64,000 bases of DNA from Streptomyces mangrovi (GTDB lineage Bacteria; Actinomycetota; Actinomycetes; Streptomycetales; Streptomycetaceae). The position numbers and the translations under genes were made by a program. The stretch is taken from NCBI RefSeq assembly GCF_900114215.1, contig NZ_FOSG01000002.1, positions 248,001 to 312,000 on the forward strand, in the 5' to 3' direction. Shown here in pieces: positions 10,531-20,076 of this stretch (positions are counted from its first letter, which is position 1; the number at the start of each line of letters is the position of its first letter). The notes beneath the pieces are model-generated. The model had not been told where the DNA came from, did not search any database, and saw only the letters and a program-made list of their open reading frames with translations.

Positions 10531-10560
10531 GACAACACGGCCGCGCGGAGGATCATTCCC
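10531..10560 (-). promoter_or_regulatory. SigR-dependent autoregulatory promoter of sigR-rsrA
   Basis: On the minus strand GGGAAT (10555-10560) and GTTGTC (10531-10536) are separated by exactly 18 bases, a full match to the SigR consensus. The -35 overlaps the last codons of the upstream hydrolase gene. Start of transcription is expected near 10524, about 50 bases before ATG 10473, so this promoter can produce the long SigR isoform as well as RsrA. Confidence 0.88.
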
Positions 10561-11242
10561 GCGCCAGCCACTCGCGCACCGCGCCGGTGATCACGCCGAG
10601 CGCCTCCTCCTGGCCGGGCACCGCCCTCTTCGGCACGGCGAAGCCGTGGTCGCCCCCGGGCACCTCGACGACCTCCGTGCCCTCGGGGAACTCCCCGGGC
10701 CGCCCGAAGGGATCGCGCCCGCCCTGGACGACCAGGGTCCGCACCCCGGCCTCCAGCAGCTCGCCGGCCCGGGACCGCTCCGGCTTCCCCGGGGGGTGCA
10801 GGGGGAAGGCGAGCGCGAGCACGGCGCGCGCACCGAGTTCGGCGGCGGTCCGGCATGCCACGCGCGCCCCGGCGCTGCGCCCCCCGGAGACGACAGGCAG
10901 CCCTTCCCCCTCCAGAACGGGCCACACCGCCCGCCATCCCTCGTCCAGCTTCCCGGGTGCGGGCGCCAGCTTTCTTCCCGCCACCCGCCAGGGCTGCTCG
11001 ACCAGGGCGACCGAGACGCCGTGCGCGGGCAGCGCGTCCGCCAGGGCCCGCAGGTCCCGCGCCTCGACCCCGCCTCCGGCGCCGTGTCCGAGCGCGAGGA
11101 CCAGGCGCGGCCGGGCGGCACGCCGCCAGGTGATCCGGGCCGGGCCGGCCGGCGTAGCGACCTCCTCGGTGGTTCCGGTGGTTCCGGTCCCGGTTCCGGG
11201 GCTGTCGGGGCTGTCGGTGCTGTCGGTGCTGTCGGTGCTCAC
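10553..11242 (-). CDS. Alpha/beta hydrolase of the KANL3/Tex30-like family
   Basis: A 229-residue hydrolase. The oxyanion-hole loop [10 protein letters not shown], the nucleophile elbow G-G-R-S-A-G-A-R, an acid in [10 protein letters not shown] and the catalytic His in GGDHGF form a complete triad. The first 28 residues ([19 protein letters not shown]...) are low complexity, encoded by 9-base tandem repeats. The GTG at 11242 lies 4 bases after the SRAP stop, without a clear Shine-Dalgarno, suggesting coupled translation; a start at 11278 inside the SRAP gene is the alternative. The substrate is unknown. Its 3' end contains the sigR promoter. Confidence 0.82.
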   Translation of the reverse strand: MSTDSTDSTDSPDSPGTGTGTTGTTEEVATPAGPARITWRRAARPRLVLALGHGAGGGVEARDLRALADALPAHGVSVALVEQPWRVAGRKLAPAPGKLDEGWRAVWPVLEGEGLPVVSGGRSAGARVACRTAAELGARAVLALAFPLHPPGKPERSRAGELLEAGVRTLVVQGGRDPFGRPGEFPEGTEVVEVPGGDHGFAVPKRAVPGQEEALGVITGAVREWLARE

Positions 11243-11246
11243 CGGC

Positions 11247-12062
11247 TCAGAACAGCGTCCCGGCCTCGGGCGCGTCAAGCTCCTCCAGCAGCTCGGGCCC
11301 GTTGTTGCGCACGTTGCTGACCTCGCCGCGCACCGGATAGGCCCGCATGGCCCCGGCCGGCGGCGGGACCAGCAGTCCGCGCACGTCCTCGGCGTCGGTG
11401 CGGGCCGGGTCCAGCCAGGCGTCCCAGCGGTCGGGGGTGAGCACCAGCGGCATCCTGGGGTGGATGTCGGCCAGGGAGCGCGGCCCGTCCTCGCCGACTC
11501 CCGCGAACGGCTCGCTCTGCGCCTCGGTGGTGATCACCGTGCAGGTGGACCACCAGGCCTGGGGGTGGTCCTCGGGCAGCGTCCTGTCCCGCCAGAACTC
11601 GTAGAGCCCGGCCATCGCCATCACCGAGCCGTCGGCGGGGGTCACGAAGTACGGCTGCTTGCGCGGCCGCTTGCGCCTGCCCTTCTCCTCCTCCTGCCGC
11701 TCGGCCGTCCCGGTGACCCACTCGTAGTACCCGTCGGCGGGCAGCAGACAGCGCCGGGCGGCGAAGGGGCGGCGGTAGGAGGGCTTCTCGTGCACCGTCT
11801 CGGCCCGTGCGTTGATCATCTTCACGCCCACGTCCGGGGACTTCGCCCAGGAGGGCACCAGCCCCCAGCGCAGCGTCCTGAGCTGGCGTACGGGGCTCGG
11901 ATCGCCGCTGTCCTTCAGCGGCCGGTCCAGCACCGCGTACACCTGCTTGGTCGGGGCCACGTTCCAGTCGGGCGCCAGCTCCTCGGCCGGATCCCGCTTC
12001 TCCACTCCGAAGAGCCCGGCCAGTTCACCGGCCGATCGGCTCGCCGCATACCGTCCGCACAT
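11247..12062 (-). CDS. SOS response-associated peptidase (SRAP/YedK, HMCES family)
   Basis: A 271-residue SRAP protein. Members cross-link their N-terminal Cys to abasic sites in single-stranded DNA and protect them. The catalytic Cys2 is present directly after Met (M-C-G-R-Y), with the conserved Asn in MINARAET, the Glu in YYEW and His in DIHPRMPLVL. A basic insert (EEEKGRRKRPRKQ) follows residue 150. The ATG at 12060-12062 is fixed by the need for Cys2. No Streptomyces LexA box was found upstream. It is followed closely by the hydrolase gene. Confidence 0.93.
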   Translation of the reverse strand: MCGRYAASRSAGELAGLFGVEKRDPAEELAPDWNVAPTKQVYAVLDRPLKDSGDPSPVRQLRTLRWGLVPSWAKSPDVGVKMINARAETVHEKPSYRRPFAARRCLLPADGYYEWVTGTAERQEEEKGRRKRPRKQPYFVTPADGSVMAMAGLYEFWRDRTLPEDHPQAWWSTCTVITTEAQSEPFAGVGEDGPRSLADIHPRMPLVLTPDRWDAWLDPARTDAEDVRGLLVPPPAGAMRAYPVRGEVSNVRNNGPELLEELDAPEAGTLF

Positions 12063-12257
12063 GTACGCCACCCTGCCACGCCCGTGCGGCCGGCGGCACC
12101 GTGAACGGCCGTACGGGCTCCGCACAGGGGCCGTGACACACTGCGGAGCACCGCTTCGCGGCCGGACGAGCGCGGCGCGCGGGGCGGCGGAACGGTGCGG
12201 AACGGACCGCGGGGGGAAACCGCGGGGGGAAACCGCAGGGGAAGGGGCCGGCCGGAC

Positions 12258-12971
12258 ATGGACACGGACAGCATCGCCGAGGTCTGGGACCGCGTCGTCG
12301 GGACGCAGCCCGACCCGTCGTTCGCGGTCGTGGCAGCCACCGGGCTGGTGGCCCTGGCCGTCGTCGCCGCGCGGGGACCGTGGCGGGTGGCGCGGAACGC
12401 GGTGACCATCGCCCACGAGGGCGGGCACGGGATCGTGGCGCTGCTGACCGGGCGGCGTCTGGAGGGCATACGCCTGCACTCGGACACCTCCGGGCTGACC
12501 GTCTCCCGGGGGCGGCCGAACGGGATCGGAATGGTGCTGACGGCCGCCGCCGGGTACACCGCGCCGTCGCTGCTCGGCCTGGCGGGGGCGTGGCTGCTGG
12601 CCGCCGGGCACGTCACCGCGCTGCTGTGGGGGGCCACGGCGCTGCTGCTGGCGATGCTGGTGATGGTGCGCAACGCCTACGGAGTGCTCACCGTCGTCCT
12701 CACCGGCGGAGTGTTCTTCCTGGTGTCGTGGTTCACCGGGACCGAGGTGCAGGCGGCGTTCGCGTACGGAGTGGTGTGGTTCCTGCTGCTGGGCGGCGTG
12801 CGGCCCGTCTTCGAACTCCAGGGCAAGCGGCGCCGGGGCGAGGCGCCGGACTCCGACGCCGACCAGCTCGCGCGGCTGACGAACGCGCCCGCGCCGCTGT
12901 GGCTGCTGCTCTTCCACGCCGTGGCGCTGTGCTCGCTGACCGGCGGCGGACGGTGGCTGCTGGGGCTCTGA
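12258..12971 (+). CDS. M50-like (site-2 protease fold) integral membrane protein
   Basis: A 237-residue protein with about six hydrophobic segments. The zinc-protease motif HEGGH sits at the start of the second segment ([21 protein letters not shown]), followed by [16 protein letters not shown], which resembles M50B peptidases. A second ligand Asp of the classic NxxPxxxxDG motif is not obvious, so activity is uncertain. ATG 12258 follows GAAGGGG; the longer frame from 12195 is less likely. It is alone on this strand upstream of aroA and divergent from the SRAP gene. Confidence 0.83.
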   Translation: MDTDSIAEVWDRVVGTQPDPSFAVVAATGLVALAVVAARGPWRVARNAVTIAHEGGHGIVALLTGRRLEGIRLHSDTSGLTVSRGRPNGIGMVLTAAAGYTAPSLLGLAGAWLLAAGHVTALLWGATALLLAMLVMVRNAYGVLTVVLTGGVFFLVSWFTGTEVQAAFAYGVVWFLLLGGVRPVFELQGKRRRGEAPDSDADQLARLTNAPAPLWLLLFHAVALCSLTGGGRWLLGL

Positions 12972-13131
12972 CGCCCCCGCCGGGCGAAAAGCCCCTGGAC
13001 CCGGCCCGCGGCCTCCCGCCCGGCCCGGCTCACCCGGACGCCGCCCGGTCCCGCCCGGCGGTGCGCCACGCGGCGGCCTTCGTCCGCGCCCTCTCCGTGT
13101 CCGGTCAGGATTCCCGCCCCGCCGGAACCAC

Positions 13132-13145
13132 TAAAGTTGGCCCCA
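13132..13145 (+). promoter_or_regulatory. Leaderless aroA promoter (-10 element)
   Basis: TAAAGT at 13132-13137 fits TANNNT, and only seven bases separate it from the aroA ATG at 13145. Transcription should start at or next to the A of the start codon. No Shine-Dalgarno sequence precedes the ATG, which agrees with a leaderless transcript. Confidence 0.6.
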
Positions 13146-14515
13146 TGACCGACCACACCGCCCTCTGGCCTGCGCCGCTCGCGTCCGGCGCCGTCGACGC
13201 GACCGTCACCGTGCCCGGATCGAAGTCGGTCACCAACCGCGGTCTGGTGCTCGCCGCCCTCGCCTCCGAGCCCGGCTGGCTGCGCCGTCCGCTGCGTTCG
13301 CGTGACACCCTGCTGATGGCCGAGGGGCTGCGTGCCATGGGGGCGGGCGTCGAGGAGACGGTGTCCTCCAACTCCGCGCCCGTCGCGTCCGGCGCCGCCG
13401 GCCCCGGGGGCGGCGGCGAGGCCTGGCGCGTCATCCCCGCGGGGCTGCACGGTCCCGCCACCGTGGACGTCGGCAACGCCGGCACCGTGATGCGCTTCCT
13501 GCCACCGGTGGCCGCCCTGGCCGACGGCCCGGTCCACTTCGACGGCGACAAGCGCTCCCACGAGCGCCCCCTCCACGGCGTGATCGACGCGCTGCGCGCG
13601 CTGGGCGCCCGTGTCGACGACGGAGGGCGCGGCGCGCTGCCGATGACCGTGCACGGCGGCGGTTCCCTGACCGGTGGCACGGTGGAGATCGACGCCTCCT
13701 CGTCCTCCCAGTTCGTCAGCGCCCTGCTGCTGTCCGGCGCCCGCTTCAACCAGGGCGTGGAGGTCCGCCACACCGGCGGCCCGCTGCCGTCCATGCCGCA
13801 CATCCGGATGACGGTGGAGATGCTGCGCGCCGCGGGCGCCCAGGTGGACACCCCCGAGTCCGGGGGCGAGCCGAACGTCTGGCGGGTCACGGCCGGCGCG
13901 CTGCTCGGCCGCGATCTGGTCGTCGAACCCGACCTGTCCAACGCCCAGCCGTTCCTCGCCGCCGCGCTGGTCACCGGAGGCCGGGTGACCGTCCCGGACT
14001 GGCCGGCGCACACCACCCAGCCCGGTGACGCGCTGCGCGAGATCTTCACCGAGATGGGCGGGCGCTGCGAGCTGGACGAGCGCGGTCTGACCCTCACCGG
14101 CACCGGCCGGATCCACGGCATCGACGTGGACCTGAGCGAGGTGGGCGAGCTGACCCCCGGCATCGCGGCGGTCGCGGCGCTGGCCGACTCCGAGTCGCGG
14201 CTGCGCGGCGTGGCGCACCTGCGGCTGCACGAGACCGACCGGCTGGCCGCGCTCACCAAGGAGATCAACGGGCTCGGCGGCGACGTCACCGAGACCGGGG
14301 ACGGGCTGGTCATCCGCCCGCGTCCGCTGCGCGGCGGGATCTTCCACACCTACGAGGACCACCGGCTGGCCACGGCGGGCGCGGTGCTCGGCCTGGTCGT
14401 CGGGGGTGTGGAGGTGGAGAACGTCGCGACGACCGCCAAGACCCTGCCCGACTTCCCCGAGCTGTGGAGCGCCATGCTCGAAGGGGACCTCGAAGGGGAC
14501 GGGGACAGAGGGTAA
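13145..14515 (+). CDS. aroA: 3-phosphoshikimate 1-carboxyvinyltransferase (EPSP synthase)
   Basis: A 456-residue enzyme of the shikimate pathway joining phosphoenolpyruvate to shikimate-3-phosphate. Conserved elements appear in order: [10 protein letters not shown] (phosphate binding, residues 24-33), [57 protein letters not shown] and [14 protein letters not shown]. Actinobacterial EPSP synthases often carry a short insert; here it is the Ala/Gly-rich [18 protein letters not shown] near residue 75. rsgA follows 15 bases downstream, suggesting co-transcription. Confidence 0.96.
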   Translation: MTDHTALWPAPLASGAVDATVTVPGSKSVTNRGLVLAALASEPGWLRRPLRSRDTLLMAEGLRAMGAGVEETVSSNSAPVASGAAGPGGGGEAWRVIPAGLHGPATVDVGNAGTVMRFLPPVAALADGPVHFDGDKRSHERPLHGVIDALRALGARVDDGGRGALPMTVHGGGSLTGGTVEIDASSSSQFVSALLLSGARFNQGVEVRHTGGPLPSMPHIRMTVEMLRAAGAQVDTPESGGEPNVWRVTAGALLGRDLVVEPDLSNAQPFLAAALVTGGRVTVPDWPAHTTQPGDALREIFTEMGGRCELDERGLTLTGTGRIHGIDVDLSEVGELTPGIAAVAALADSESRLRGVAHLRLHETDRLAALTKEINGLGGDVTETGDGLVIRPRPLRGGIFHTYEDHRLATAGAVLGLVVGGVEVENVATTAKTLPDFPELWSAMLEGDLEGDGDRG

Positions 14516-14530
14516 GAGGCGAAACCGGCC

Positions 14531-15565
14531 ATGCGCCGCTACGGCAAGCACACAGACGAGGACGACATCCGGGTCCGTCCGGGCCGCCGGGGCAGCCGCC
14601 CGCGCACCAGCATCCGGCCCAAGCACGAGGACGCCGCCTCCGGCTTCGTCCTGACCGTCGACCGGGGCAGGATCACCTGTCTGGTGGACGGCCGCACGAT
14701 CACCGCCATGAAGGCCCGCGAGCTGGGCCGCAAGGGCGTCGTGGTCGGCGACCGGGTGGCGGTCGTCGGCGATCTGTCGGGGGCCAGGGACACCCTGGCG
14801 CGGATCGTGCGGGTCGAGGAGCGTTCCTCGGTGCTGCGGCGCACGGCCGACGACAACGACCCCTACGAGCGGGTCGTCGTCGCCAACGCCGACCAGCTCG
14901 CCGTCGTCACCGCCCTGGCCGACCCCGAGCCCCGCCCCCGGCTGATCGACCGCTGTCTGGTGGCCGCCTACGACGCGGGCCTGGAGCCGCTGCTGGTCCT
15001 GACCAAGTCGGACCTGGCGCCACCCGACACGCTGCTGGAGACGTACGCCCCGCTGGGTGTGCGGTATGTGGTGACCGACCGCGAGGAGCTGGCCGACGGC
15101 GCCGCCGCCGACCGGGTGCGCGAGTTCCTGTGGGGCCGGACCACCGCCTTCGTGGGCCATTCCGGTGTCGGCAAGACCACTTTGGTCAACGCGCTCGTCC
15201 CGCCCGACCGCAGGCGGGCGACGGGTCACGTCAACGCGGTCACCGGGCGCGGCCGCCACACCACGACCTCGGCTCTGGCGCTGCCGCTGCCCGGCGAGGT
15301 CTCCTTCCCTCCGGTACCGGAGGGCGGCTGGGTGATCGACACCCCGGGTGTGCGGTCCTTCGGTCTGAACCACGTCGACCCGTCCCGGGTGATCCACGCC
15401 TTCCCGGACCTGGAGCCGGGCACGGACGGCTGTCCGCGCGCCTGCGGGCACGACGAGCCGGACTGCGCACTGGACTCCTGGGTCGCCGACGGCCACGCGG
15501 ACCCGGCCCGGCTGTTCTCCCTGCGCCGTCTGCTGGCCACCCGGGAGCGCCGGGAGGGCGACTGA
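14531..15565 (+). CDS. rsgA: Ribosome small-subunit-dependent GTPase RsgA
   Basis: A 344-residue assembly GTPase of the 30S subunit. It has an N-terminal OB fold (about 40-110), a circularly permuted GTPase in which G4 (V-L-T-K-S-D) precedes G1 (G-H-S-G-V-G-K-T-T) and G3 (D-T-P-G-V-R-S-F-G), and a C-terminal zinc knuckle (DGCPRACGHDEPDCAL). The N-terminal RRYGKHTDEDDIRVRPGRRGSRP is basic and typical of actinobacterial members. It lies immediately downstream of aroA. Confidence 0.95.
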   Translation: MRRYGKHTDEDDIRVRPGRRGSRPRTSIRPKHEDAASGFVLTVDRGRITCLVDGRTITAMKARELGRKGVVVGDRVAVVGDLSGARDTLARIVRVEERSSVLRRTADDNDPYERVVVANADQLAVVTALADPEPRPRLIDRCLVAAYDAGLEPLLVLTKSDLAPPDTLLETYAPLGVRYVVTDREELADGAAADRVREFLWGRTTAFVGHSGVGKTTLVNALVPPDRRRATGHVNAVTGRGRHTTTSALALPLPGEVSFPPVPEGGWVIDTPGVRSFGLNHVDPSRVIHAFPDLEPGTDGCPRACGHDEPDCALDSWVADGHADPARLFSLRRLLATRERREGD

Positions 15566-15623
15566 CCGCGGTACGCCGCCCACCCCCGGTCCGCCCGGTC
15601 CCGTCCCGGTCCGCCCGCGGGGA

Positions 15624-16307
15624 TCAGCGGAGCAGGGCCCGCAACACCTGGGTGACATGGGTGGCCGCGGCCTCCTCGGTCGCCTCGGGCGGACCGTCGC
15701 AGGGCGCGACGACGTAGGACAGCGCCAGCCGCAGGCCCACCTCGCAGGCGTGGCACAGCGCGGCGGGTCCGGTCGCGCCGTCGGCGGTGACCCCCGCGGA
15801 CACCAGCGCGGCGGCGGTACGGTCGCGCAGTCCCGCCGCCGCCCGGTCCGCCTCCGGCCCGGGCGGCGGCAGCCGGGAATCCCAGCAGCCGGTGAGTGCG
15901 GCGCGCACCAGCGGGTCGCGGCATGCGGCGCGCACCACCGAGACGGCGGCCGCGGCGCAGCCTGCGACGGGGTCGGGGGCCGGGCCGGAGGCGGGACGGG
16001 AGGCGGACCGCGCCGCCAGCTGCGCGGCACGGGCGGCGCGGTCGAGGAGGATCTCCAGTTCACGGGCCACCAGGGCCGTGCCGAGCCCGTCCTTGGAGCC
16101 GAACTCGCTGTAGAGGGTCTGGCGGGAGAAGCCGGCCGCCGCGGCGACCTCGGCCATGCGGACCCGGGGCCACGGTCTGTCGTGGAGTGCGGCGCGGGCG
16201 GCGCGCAGCAGGGCCTGGCGCGCCGTGGGCGGCCGGGCCGGTCGCCCGGGGAAGCCTCCGGCGGGGTCTTCGGCAGGGTCTTCGGCAGAGGGCGTCACCG
16301 AGGTCAT
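15624..16307 (-). CDS. TetR-family transcriptional regulator
   Basis: A 227-residue regulator. The helix-turn-helix occupies about residues 28-75 (ALHDRPWPRVRMAEVAAAAGFSRQTLYSEFGSKDGL). The C-terminal ligand domain is Ala/Arg-rich and does not show which effector it binds. The ATG at 16307 follows GGGGAGG, a strong Shine-Dalgarno. The N-terminal repeat AEDPAEDPAGG is low complexity. It is divergent from hisN across 159 bases, but no clear palindrome was recognised there. Confidence 0.87.
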   Translation of the reverse strand: MTSVTPSAEDPAEDPAGGFPGRPARPPTARQALLRAARAALHDRPWPRVRMAEVAAAAGFSRQTLYSEFGSKDGLGTALVARELEILLDRAARAAQLAARSASRPASGPAPDPVAGCAAAAVSVVRAACRDPLVRAALTGCWDSRLPPPGPEADRAAAGLRDRTAAALVSAGVTADGATGPAALCHACEVGLRLALSYVVAPCDGPPEATEEAAATHVTQVLRALLR

Positions 16308-16466
16308 CAGCGCCTCCCCGGACACGGCGGTCGCGCACAGCATCGGCGCGGTGGCGGAGGGTGTCAAGACGCCTCGCACCGCCTCACCGCCGCGGGTGTA
16401 CGGCCGCACACCCGGTTGGCCACTCCCCTGTGGCTGGCCGCCCGCGCCGCTGGATACTGTTCGTCC

Positions 16467-17261
16467 ATGCCCGACTACCACGATGACCTGCGTCTCGCCC
16501 ACGTGCTGGCCGACACCGCCGACGCCACGACGATGGAGCGGTTCAAGGCCCTCGACCTCAAGGTCGAGACCAAACCCGACATGACGCCGGTGAGCGAGGC
16601 GGACAAGGCGGCCGAGGAGCTGATCCGCACCTCCCTGCGGCGGGCGCGGCCGCGCGACGCGGTGCTGGGCGAGGAGTTCGGCAGCGAGGGGCGCGGGCCG
16701 CGCCGCTGGGTCGTCGACCCCATCGACGGCACCAAGAACTACGTGCGCGGCGTCCCGGTGTGGGCCACGCTGATCGCGCTGATGGAGCGGACCGAGGAGG
16801 GCGACCGGCCGGTGGTCGGCGTGGTGTCGGCCCCGGCCCTGAACCGGCGCTGGTGGGCGGCGCTGGGCGCCGGCGCGTACACCGGCCGCAGTCTGACGTC
16901 CGCGACCCGGCTGTCGGTCTCGCGGGTGGCCCGGGTGCAGGACGCCTCGTTCGCCTTCTCCTCGCTCGGCGGCTGGGAGGAGCGCGGCAGACTCGGCGGC
17001 TTCCTCGACCTGACCCGGGACTGCTGGCGCACCCGCGGCTACGGCGACTTCTGGCCGTACATGATGGTCGCCGAGGGGTCGGTGGACATGTGCGCGGAGC
17101 CGGAGCTGTCGCTGTGGGACATGGCGGCGAACGCGATCGTCGTGCAGGAGGCGGGCGGCACCTTCACCGGTCTGGACGGGCGCGAGGGTCCGCACAGCGG
17201 GAACGCGGCGGCTTCCAACGGGCTGCTCCACGAGGATCTGCTCGCCTACATCGGCGACTGA
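16467..17261 (+). CDS. hisN: Histidinol-phosphatase of the inositol-monophosphatase fold
   Basis: A 264-residue Mg-dependent phosphatase. The IMPase signatures are present: GEEFG, D-P-I-D-G-T-K-N-Y (metal ligands) and L-S-L-W-D-M-A-A near the C-terminus. In S. coelicolor the gene at this position was shown to supply histidinol phosphatase (from memory), so hisN is the best call; inositol phosphatase is the alternative. GATACT at 16453-16458 lies eight bases before the ATG, indicating a leaderless transcript. Confidence 0.9.
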   Translation: MPDYHDDLRLAHVLADTADATTMERFKALDLKVETKPDMTPVSEADKAAEELIRTSLRRARPRDAVLGEEFGSEGRGPRRWVVDPIDGTKNYVRGVPVWATLIALMERTEEGDRPVVGVVSAPALNRRWWAALGAGAYTGRSLTSATRLSVSRVARVQDASFAFSSLGGWEERGRLGGFLDLTRDCWRTRGYGDFWPYMMVAEGSVDMCAEPELSLWDMAANAIVVQEAGGTFTGLDGREGPHSGNAAASNGLLHEDLLAYIGD

Positions 17262-17419
17262 GCACGCCGTTGAATCCCGGTCAATCCGCCTCCGCACGAC
17301 CCTTGTTGCGACTCCCGCGGCATGTGAACATGAGAATCCGCCCGCTTGTGAGTTTGTGAATCCCTTCTCCAGTGCGGGGTTCACCAAGGGGGTTCACCAA
17401 GGAGGTGGCACCAACCGTC

Positions 17420-17842
17420 ATGACCACCCTCGTCCGTGACGCCATGAGCACAGTGGTTCTCACCATCGGCCCCGCCCACACCCTCCGCCAGGCCGCCCGG
17501 CTGATGTCCGCCCGGCGGGTCGGCGCGGCCGTCGTCCTCGACCCCGACGCCGGAGGCGTCGGCATCCTCACCGAACGCGACATCCTCAACTCCGTGGGAG
17601 CCGGGCAGGACCCCGACCGGGAACCCGCGCACCTGCACACCACCACCGACGTGGTCTTCGCCGCCCCCGGCTGGACCCTGGAGGACGCCGCACGGGCCAT
17701 GACCCTCGGCGGGTTCCGCCATCTGATCGTGCTCGACGACCGGGAGCCGGTGGGGGTGGTGTCGGTGCGCGACATCGTCCGCTGCTGGTCCTCGGCGCAC
17801 CGGGACGCACCGGCCGCGCCCGCCGGCACGGTGGCCGCCTGA
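17420..17842 (+). CDS. Tandem CBS-domain protein
   Basis: A 140-residue protein made of two CBS motifs: residues 5-55 (VRDAMSTVVLTIGPAHTLRQAARLMSARRVGAAVVLD) and 70-125 (TDVVFAAPGWTLEDAARAMTLGGFRHLIVLDDREPVGVVSVRDIV). Such pairs bind adenosine nucleotides and act as regulatory modules. No catalytic domain is attached. The ATG follows an excellent Shine-Dalgarno, AAGGAGGTG. The upstream region contains two near copies of GGTTCACCAAGG. Confidence 0.9.
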   Translation: MTTLVRDAMSTVVLTIGPAHTLRQAARLMSARRVGAAVVLDPDAGGVGILTERDILNSVGAGQDPDREPAHLHTTTDVVFAAPGWTLEDAARAMTLGGFRHLIVLDDREPVGVVSVRDIVRCWSSAHRDAPAAPAGTVAA

Positions 17843-17895
17843 GGGCCGCCGGGGACACGCCTCGCAGCGCACCCCACGGCACGCCCCACAGCACA

Positions 17896-17934
17896 CCGGA
17901 GGGACCGGAGCCCACTGGCGTCCGGTCCCTCCGG
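17896..17934. terminator. Bidirectional terminator between the CBS gene and the catalase gene
   Basis: CCGGAGGGACCGGA (17896-17909) pairs perfectly with TCCGGTCCCTCCGG (17921-17934) across an 11-base loop. It is placed between convergent genes. Confidence 0.8.
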
Positions 17935-17959
17935 GTTCGTACGGCGAGGAGCCGATGGG

Positions 17960-19426
17960 TCAGCCGCGCAGGGCCTTGACCGCGGCCTCCAGCCTCCTGC
18001 CGTAGTCCTCGTCGGCCTGGCGGAAGTTCTCGATGGCCCGCTTGACGATGTCGTCGCGCGAGACCTTCGAGATGAAGCCGGCCAGGTTGTCGATCAGGCG
18101 CCCCTTCTCCTCCTCCGTCATCAGGCGGTAGAGGTTGCCCGCCTGGACGAAGTCGTTGTCCTCGGCGTGCGAGGGCGCGGGGGTGTCACCGGTGGTCCCG
18201 GCGACCGGGACCGGCTGCCACAGCGCGCGGCCGGTCTCGTTCGGGCCGCCGAAGCTGTTGGGCTCGTAGTTCTTCGCCCCGCCGTGGCGGCCGTCGTACA
18301 TGAAGCCGTCGCGGCCGTGGCTGCGGGCCTCGGCGGCGTGCGGGCGGTTCACCGGCAGGTGGTCGGCGTTGATGCCCACCCGGTAGCGGTGCGCGTCGCC
18401 GTAGGCGAACAGCCGGCCCTGGAGCATCTTGTCCGGGGAGGGGCCGATACCCGGCACGAAGTGGTGCGGGGAGAAGATCGACTGCTCGACCTCGGCGAAG
18501 ATGTTCTGCGGGTTGCGGTTCAGCTCCAGCTTGCCGATCTCGATGACCGGGTAGTCCGCGTGCGGCCAGACCTTGGTCAGGTCGAACGGGTTGAAGCGGT
18601 AGTTCGCCGCCTCGGCCGCCGGCATGATCTGGACGCCGACGGTCCAGCTCGGGAAGTCGCCGCGCTCGATGGACTCGCGCAGGTCGCGCTGGTGGCTGTC
18701 GGGGTCCTTGCCCGCCAGGAGGTCGGCCTCGTCCTGGGTGAGGCACTTGATGCCCTGGTCGGTCTTGAAGTGGTACTTGACCCAGAAGACCTCGCCCGCC
18801 TCGTTGTTCCACTGGAAGGTGTGCGAGCCGAAGCCGTCCATGTGGCGGTACGAGGCCGGGATGCCGCGGTCGCCGAAGAGCCAGGTCACCTGGTGGGTGG
18901 ACTCCGGGCTCAGGCCCCAGAAGTCCCAGACGTTGTCGGCCTCCTGGGAGCCGGTGTACGGGTCGCGCTTCTGGGTGTGGATGAAGTCGGGGAACTTGAT
19001 GGCGTCCTTGATGAAGAACACCGGGGTGTTGTTGCCGACGAGGTCGTAGTTGCCCTCCTCGGTGTAGAACTTCACCGCGAAGCCGCGCGGGTCGCGCACC
19101 GCGTCGGCCGCGCCCAGGTTGCCGGCGACGGTCGAGAAGCGCAGGAAGACCTCGGTCTCCTTGCCGATCCCGGAGAGGAACTTCGCCCGGGTGTACTTCG
19201 TCACGTCGGCGGTGACGGTGAAGGTGCCGTAGGCGCCCGCGCCGCGGGCGTGGACGACCCGCTCGGGGATGCGCTCACGGTTGAAGTGGGCGAGCTTCTC
19301 CAGCAGGAGCTGGTCCTGGACCAGGACCGGGCCGCCCGAACCGGCGGTCTCGCTGTTCTGGTTGTCCGCGACGGGAGCACCGGCCTCCGTGGTCAGCGGC
19401 CCGGTGTTCTCGATCTGGGCAGTCAC
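17960..19426 (-). CDS. catA: Monofunctional heme catalase
   Basis: A 488-residue small-subunit catalase that disproportionates hydrogen peroxide. The catalytic His is in [11 protein letters not shown], the Asn in VGNNTPVFF, and the proximal heme Tyr in [11 protein letters not shown]. Start GTG at 19426 follows AGGAGG with seven-base spacing; an in-frame extension upstream runs through the promoter and is rejected. It is divergent from a CatR-type Fur repressor, as in S. coelicolor where CatR represses the major catalase. A CatR-like operator sits in its promoter. Confidence 0.95.
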   Translation of the reverse strand: MTAQIENTGPLTTEAGAPVADNQNSETAGSGGPVLVQDQLLLEKLAHFNRERIPERVVHARGAGAYGTFTVTADVTKYTRAKFLSGIGKETEVFLRFSTVAGNLGAADAVRDPRGFAVKFYTEEGNYDLVGNNTPVFFIKDAIKFPDFIHTQKRDPYTGSQEADNVWDFWGLSPESTHQVTWLFGDRGIPASYRHMDGFGSHTFQWNNEAGEVFWVKYHFKTDQGIKCLTQDEADLLAGKDPDSHQRDLRESIERGDFPSWTVGVQIMPAAEAANYRFNPFDLTKVWPHADYPVIEIGKLELNRNPQNIFAEVEQSIFSPHHFVPGIGPSPDKMLQGRLFAYGDAHRYRVGINADHLPVNRPHAAEARSHGRDGFMYDGRHGGAKNYEPNSFGGPNETGRALWQPVPVAGTTGDTPAPSHAEDNDFVQAGNLYRLMTEEEKGRLIDNLAGFISKVSRDDIVKRAIENFRQADEDYGRRLEAAVKALRG

Positions 19427-19473
19427 ATGCGCCTCCTGAATCTGTCCTGTCCCCTTGGCTTGAGCCGAACGCG

Positions 19474-19501
19474 ATCCTACATTGGACATTGTCTAAGTCA
19501 A
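19474..19501 (-). promoter_or_regulatory. catA promoter with PerR/CatR-type operator in the spacer
   Basis: On the minus strand TTGACT (-35, 19496-19501) and TAGGAT (-10, 19474-19479) are 16 bases apart. The 15-mer TTAGACAATGTCCAA (19482-19496) is an interrupted palindrome (7-1-7 with one mismatch) like a PerR box and fills the spacer. A Fur-family repressor bound here would exclude polymerase. Confidence 0.72.
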
Positions 19502-19559
19502 GAAGATGGCGAAGAACTGACACGATCCGGCCATGGACACGCACTGCTAAGGTGGAAAC

Positions 19560-19976
19560 ATGAGTGACCTGCTACAACGTCTCCGGGATCGCGGCTGGCG
19601 GCTGACCGCCCAGCGGCGGGTGGTCGCTGAGGTCCTCGATGGTGAGCATGTCCACTACACCGCCGACGAGGTGCACGCGCGCGCGACCGAGAAGCTGCCG
19701 GAGATCTCCCGCGCCACCGTCTACAACACCCTCGGCGAACTGGTCTCGATCGGCGAGGTGATCGAGGTCAGCACGGACGGCCGCGCCAAGCGGTACGACC
19801 CGAACGCTCACCACTCCCACCAGCACCTGGTGTGCTCGCGGTGCGGTGTGATCCGCGACGTACGCCCCTCCGGCGATCCGCTCGCCCTGCTCCCCGAGAG
19901 GGAGCGCTACGGGTTCACCCTCGACGAGGCGACGGTCACCTACCGGGGGCTGTGTCCCTCCTGCGCCTCCGCCTGA
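19560..19976 (+). CDS. catR: Fur-family peroxide-sensing repressor CatR
   Basis: A 138-residue Fur/PerR protein, the exact length reported for S. coelicolor CatR. The winged helix covers residues 1-80 (LRDRGWRLTAQRRVVAEVL, ISRATVYNTLGELVSIGEV). The His-rich segment H-H-S-H-Q-H (84-89) contributes the regulatory metal site, and two CxxC pairs (92/95 and 132/135) form the structural zinc site. Peroxide oxidation is expected to release it from DNA and derepress catA and itself. TAAGGT six bases before the ATG suggests a leaderless or near-leaderless transcript. Confidence 0.93.
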   Translation: MSDLLQRLRDRGWRLTAQRRVVAEVLDGEHVHYTADEVHARATEKLPEISRATVYNTLGELVSIGEVIEVSTDGRAKRYDPNAHHSHQHLVCSRCGVIRDVRPSGDPLALLPERERYGFTLDEATVTYRGLCPSCASA

Positions 19977-20029
19977 CGCGTCCGGAACCCTCCGGGCACC
20001 GCGCCTCCCCCGCACGGGCACATGAAAAC

Positions 20030-20070
20030 GGCCGGAGCCCGGATCCTTCATTCGGATCCGGGCTCCGGCC
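20030..20070. terminator. Terminator shared by catR and the first tRNA-fMet gene
   Basis: A perfect 17-bp stem (20030-20046 with 20054-20070) contains CCGGAGCCCGGATCC and closes on TTCATTC. On the minus strand it is followed by GTTTTC. It lies just 3' of the tRNA and after catR, so it can stop both transcripts. Confidence 0.85.
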
Positions 20071-20076
20071 CATCAG

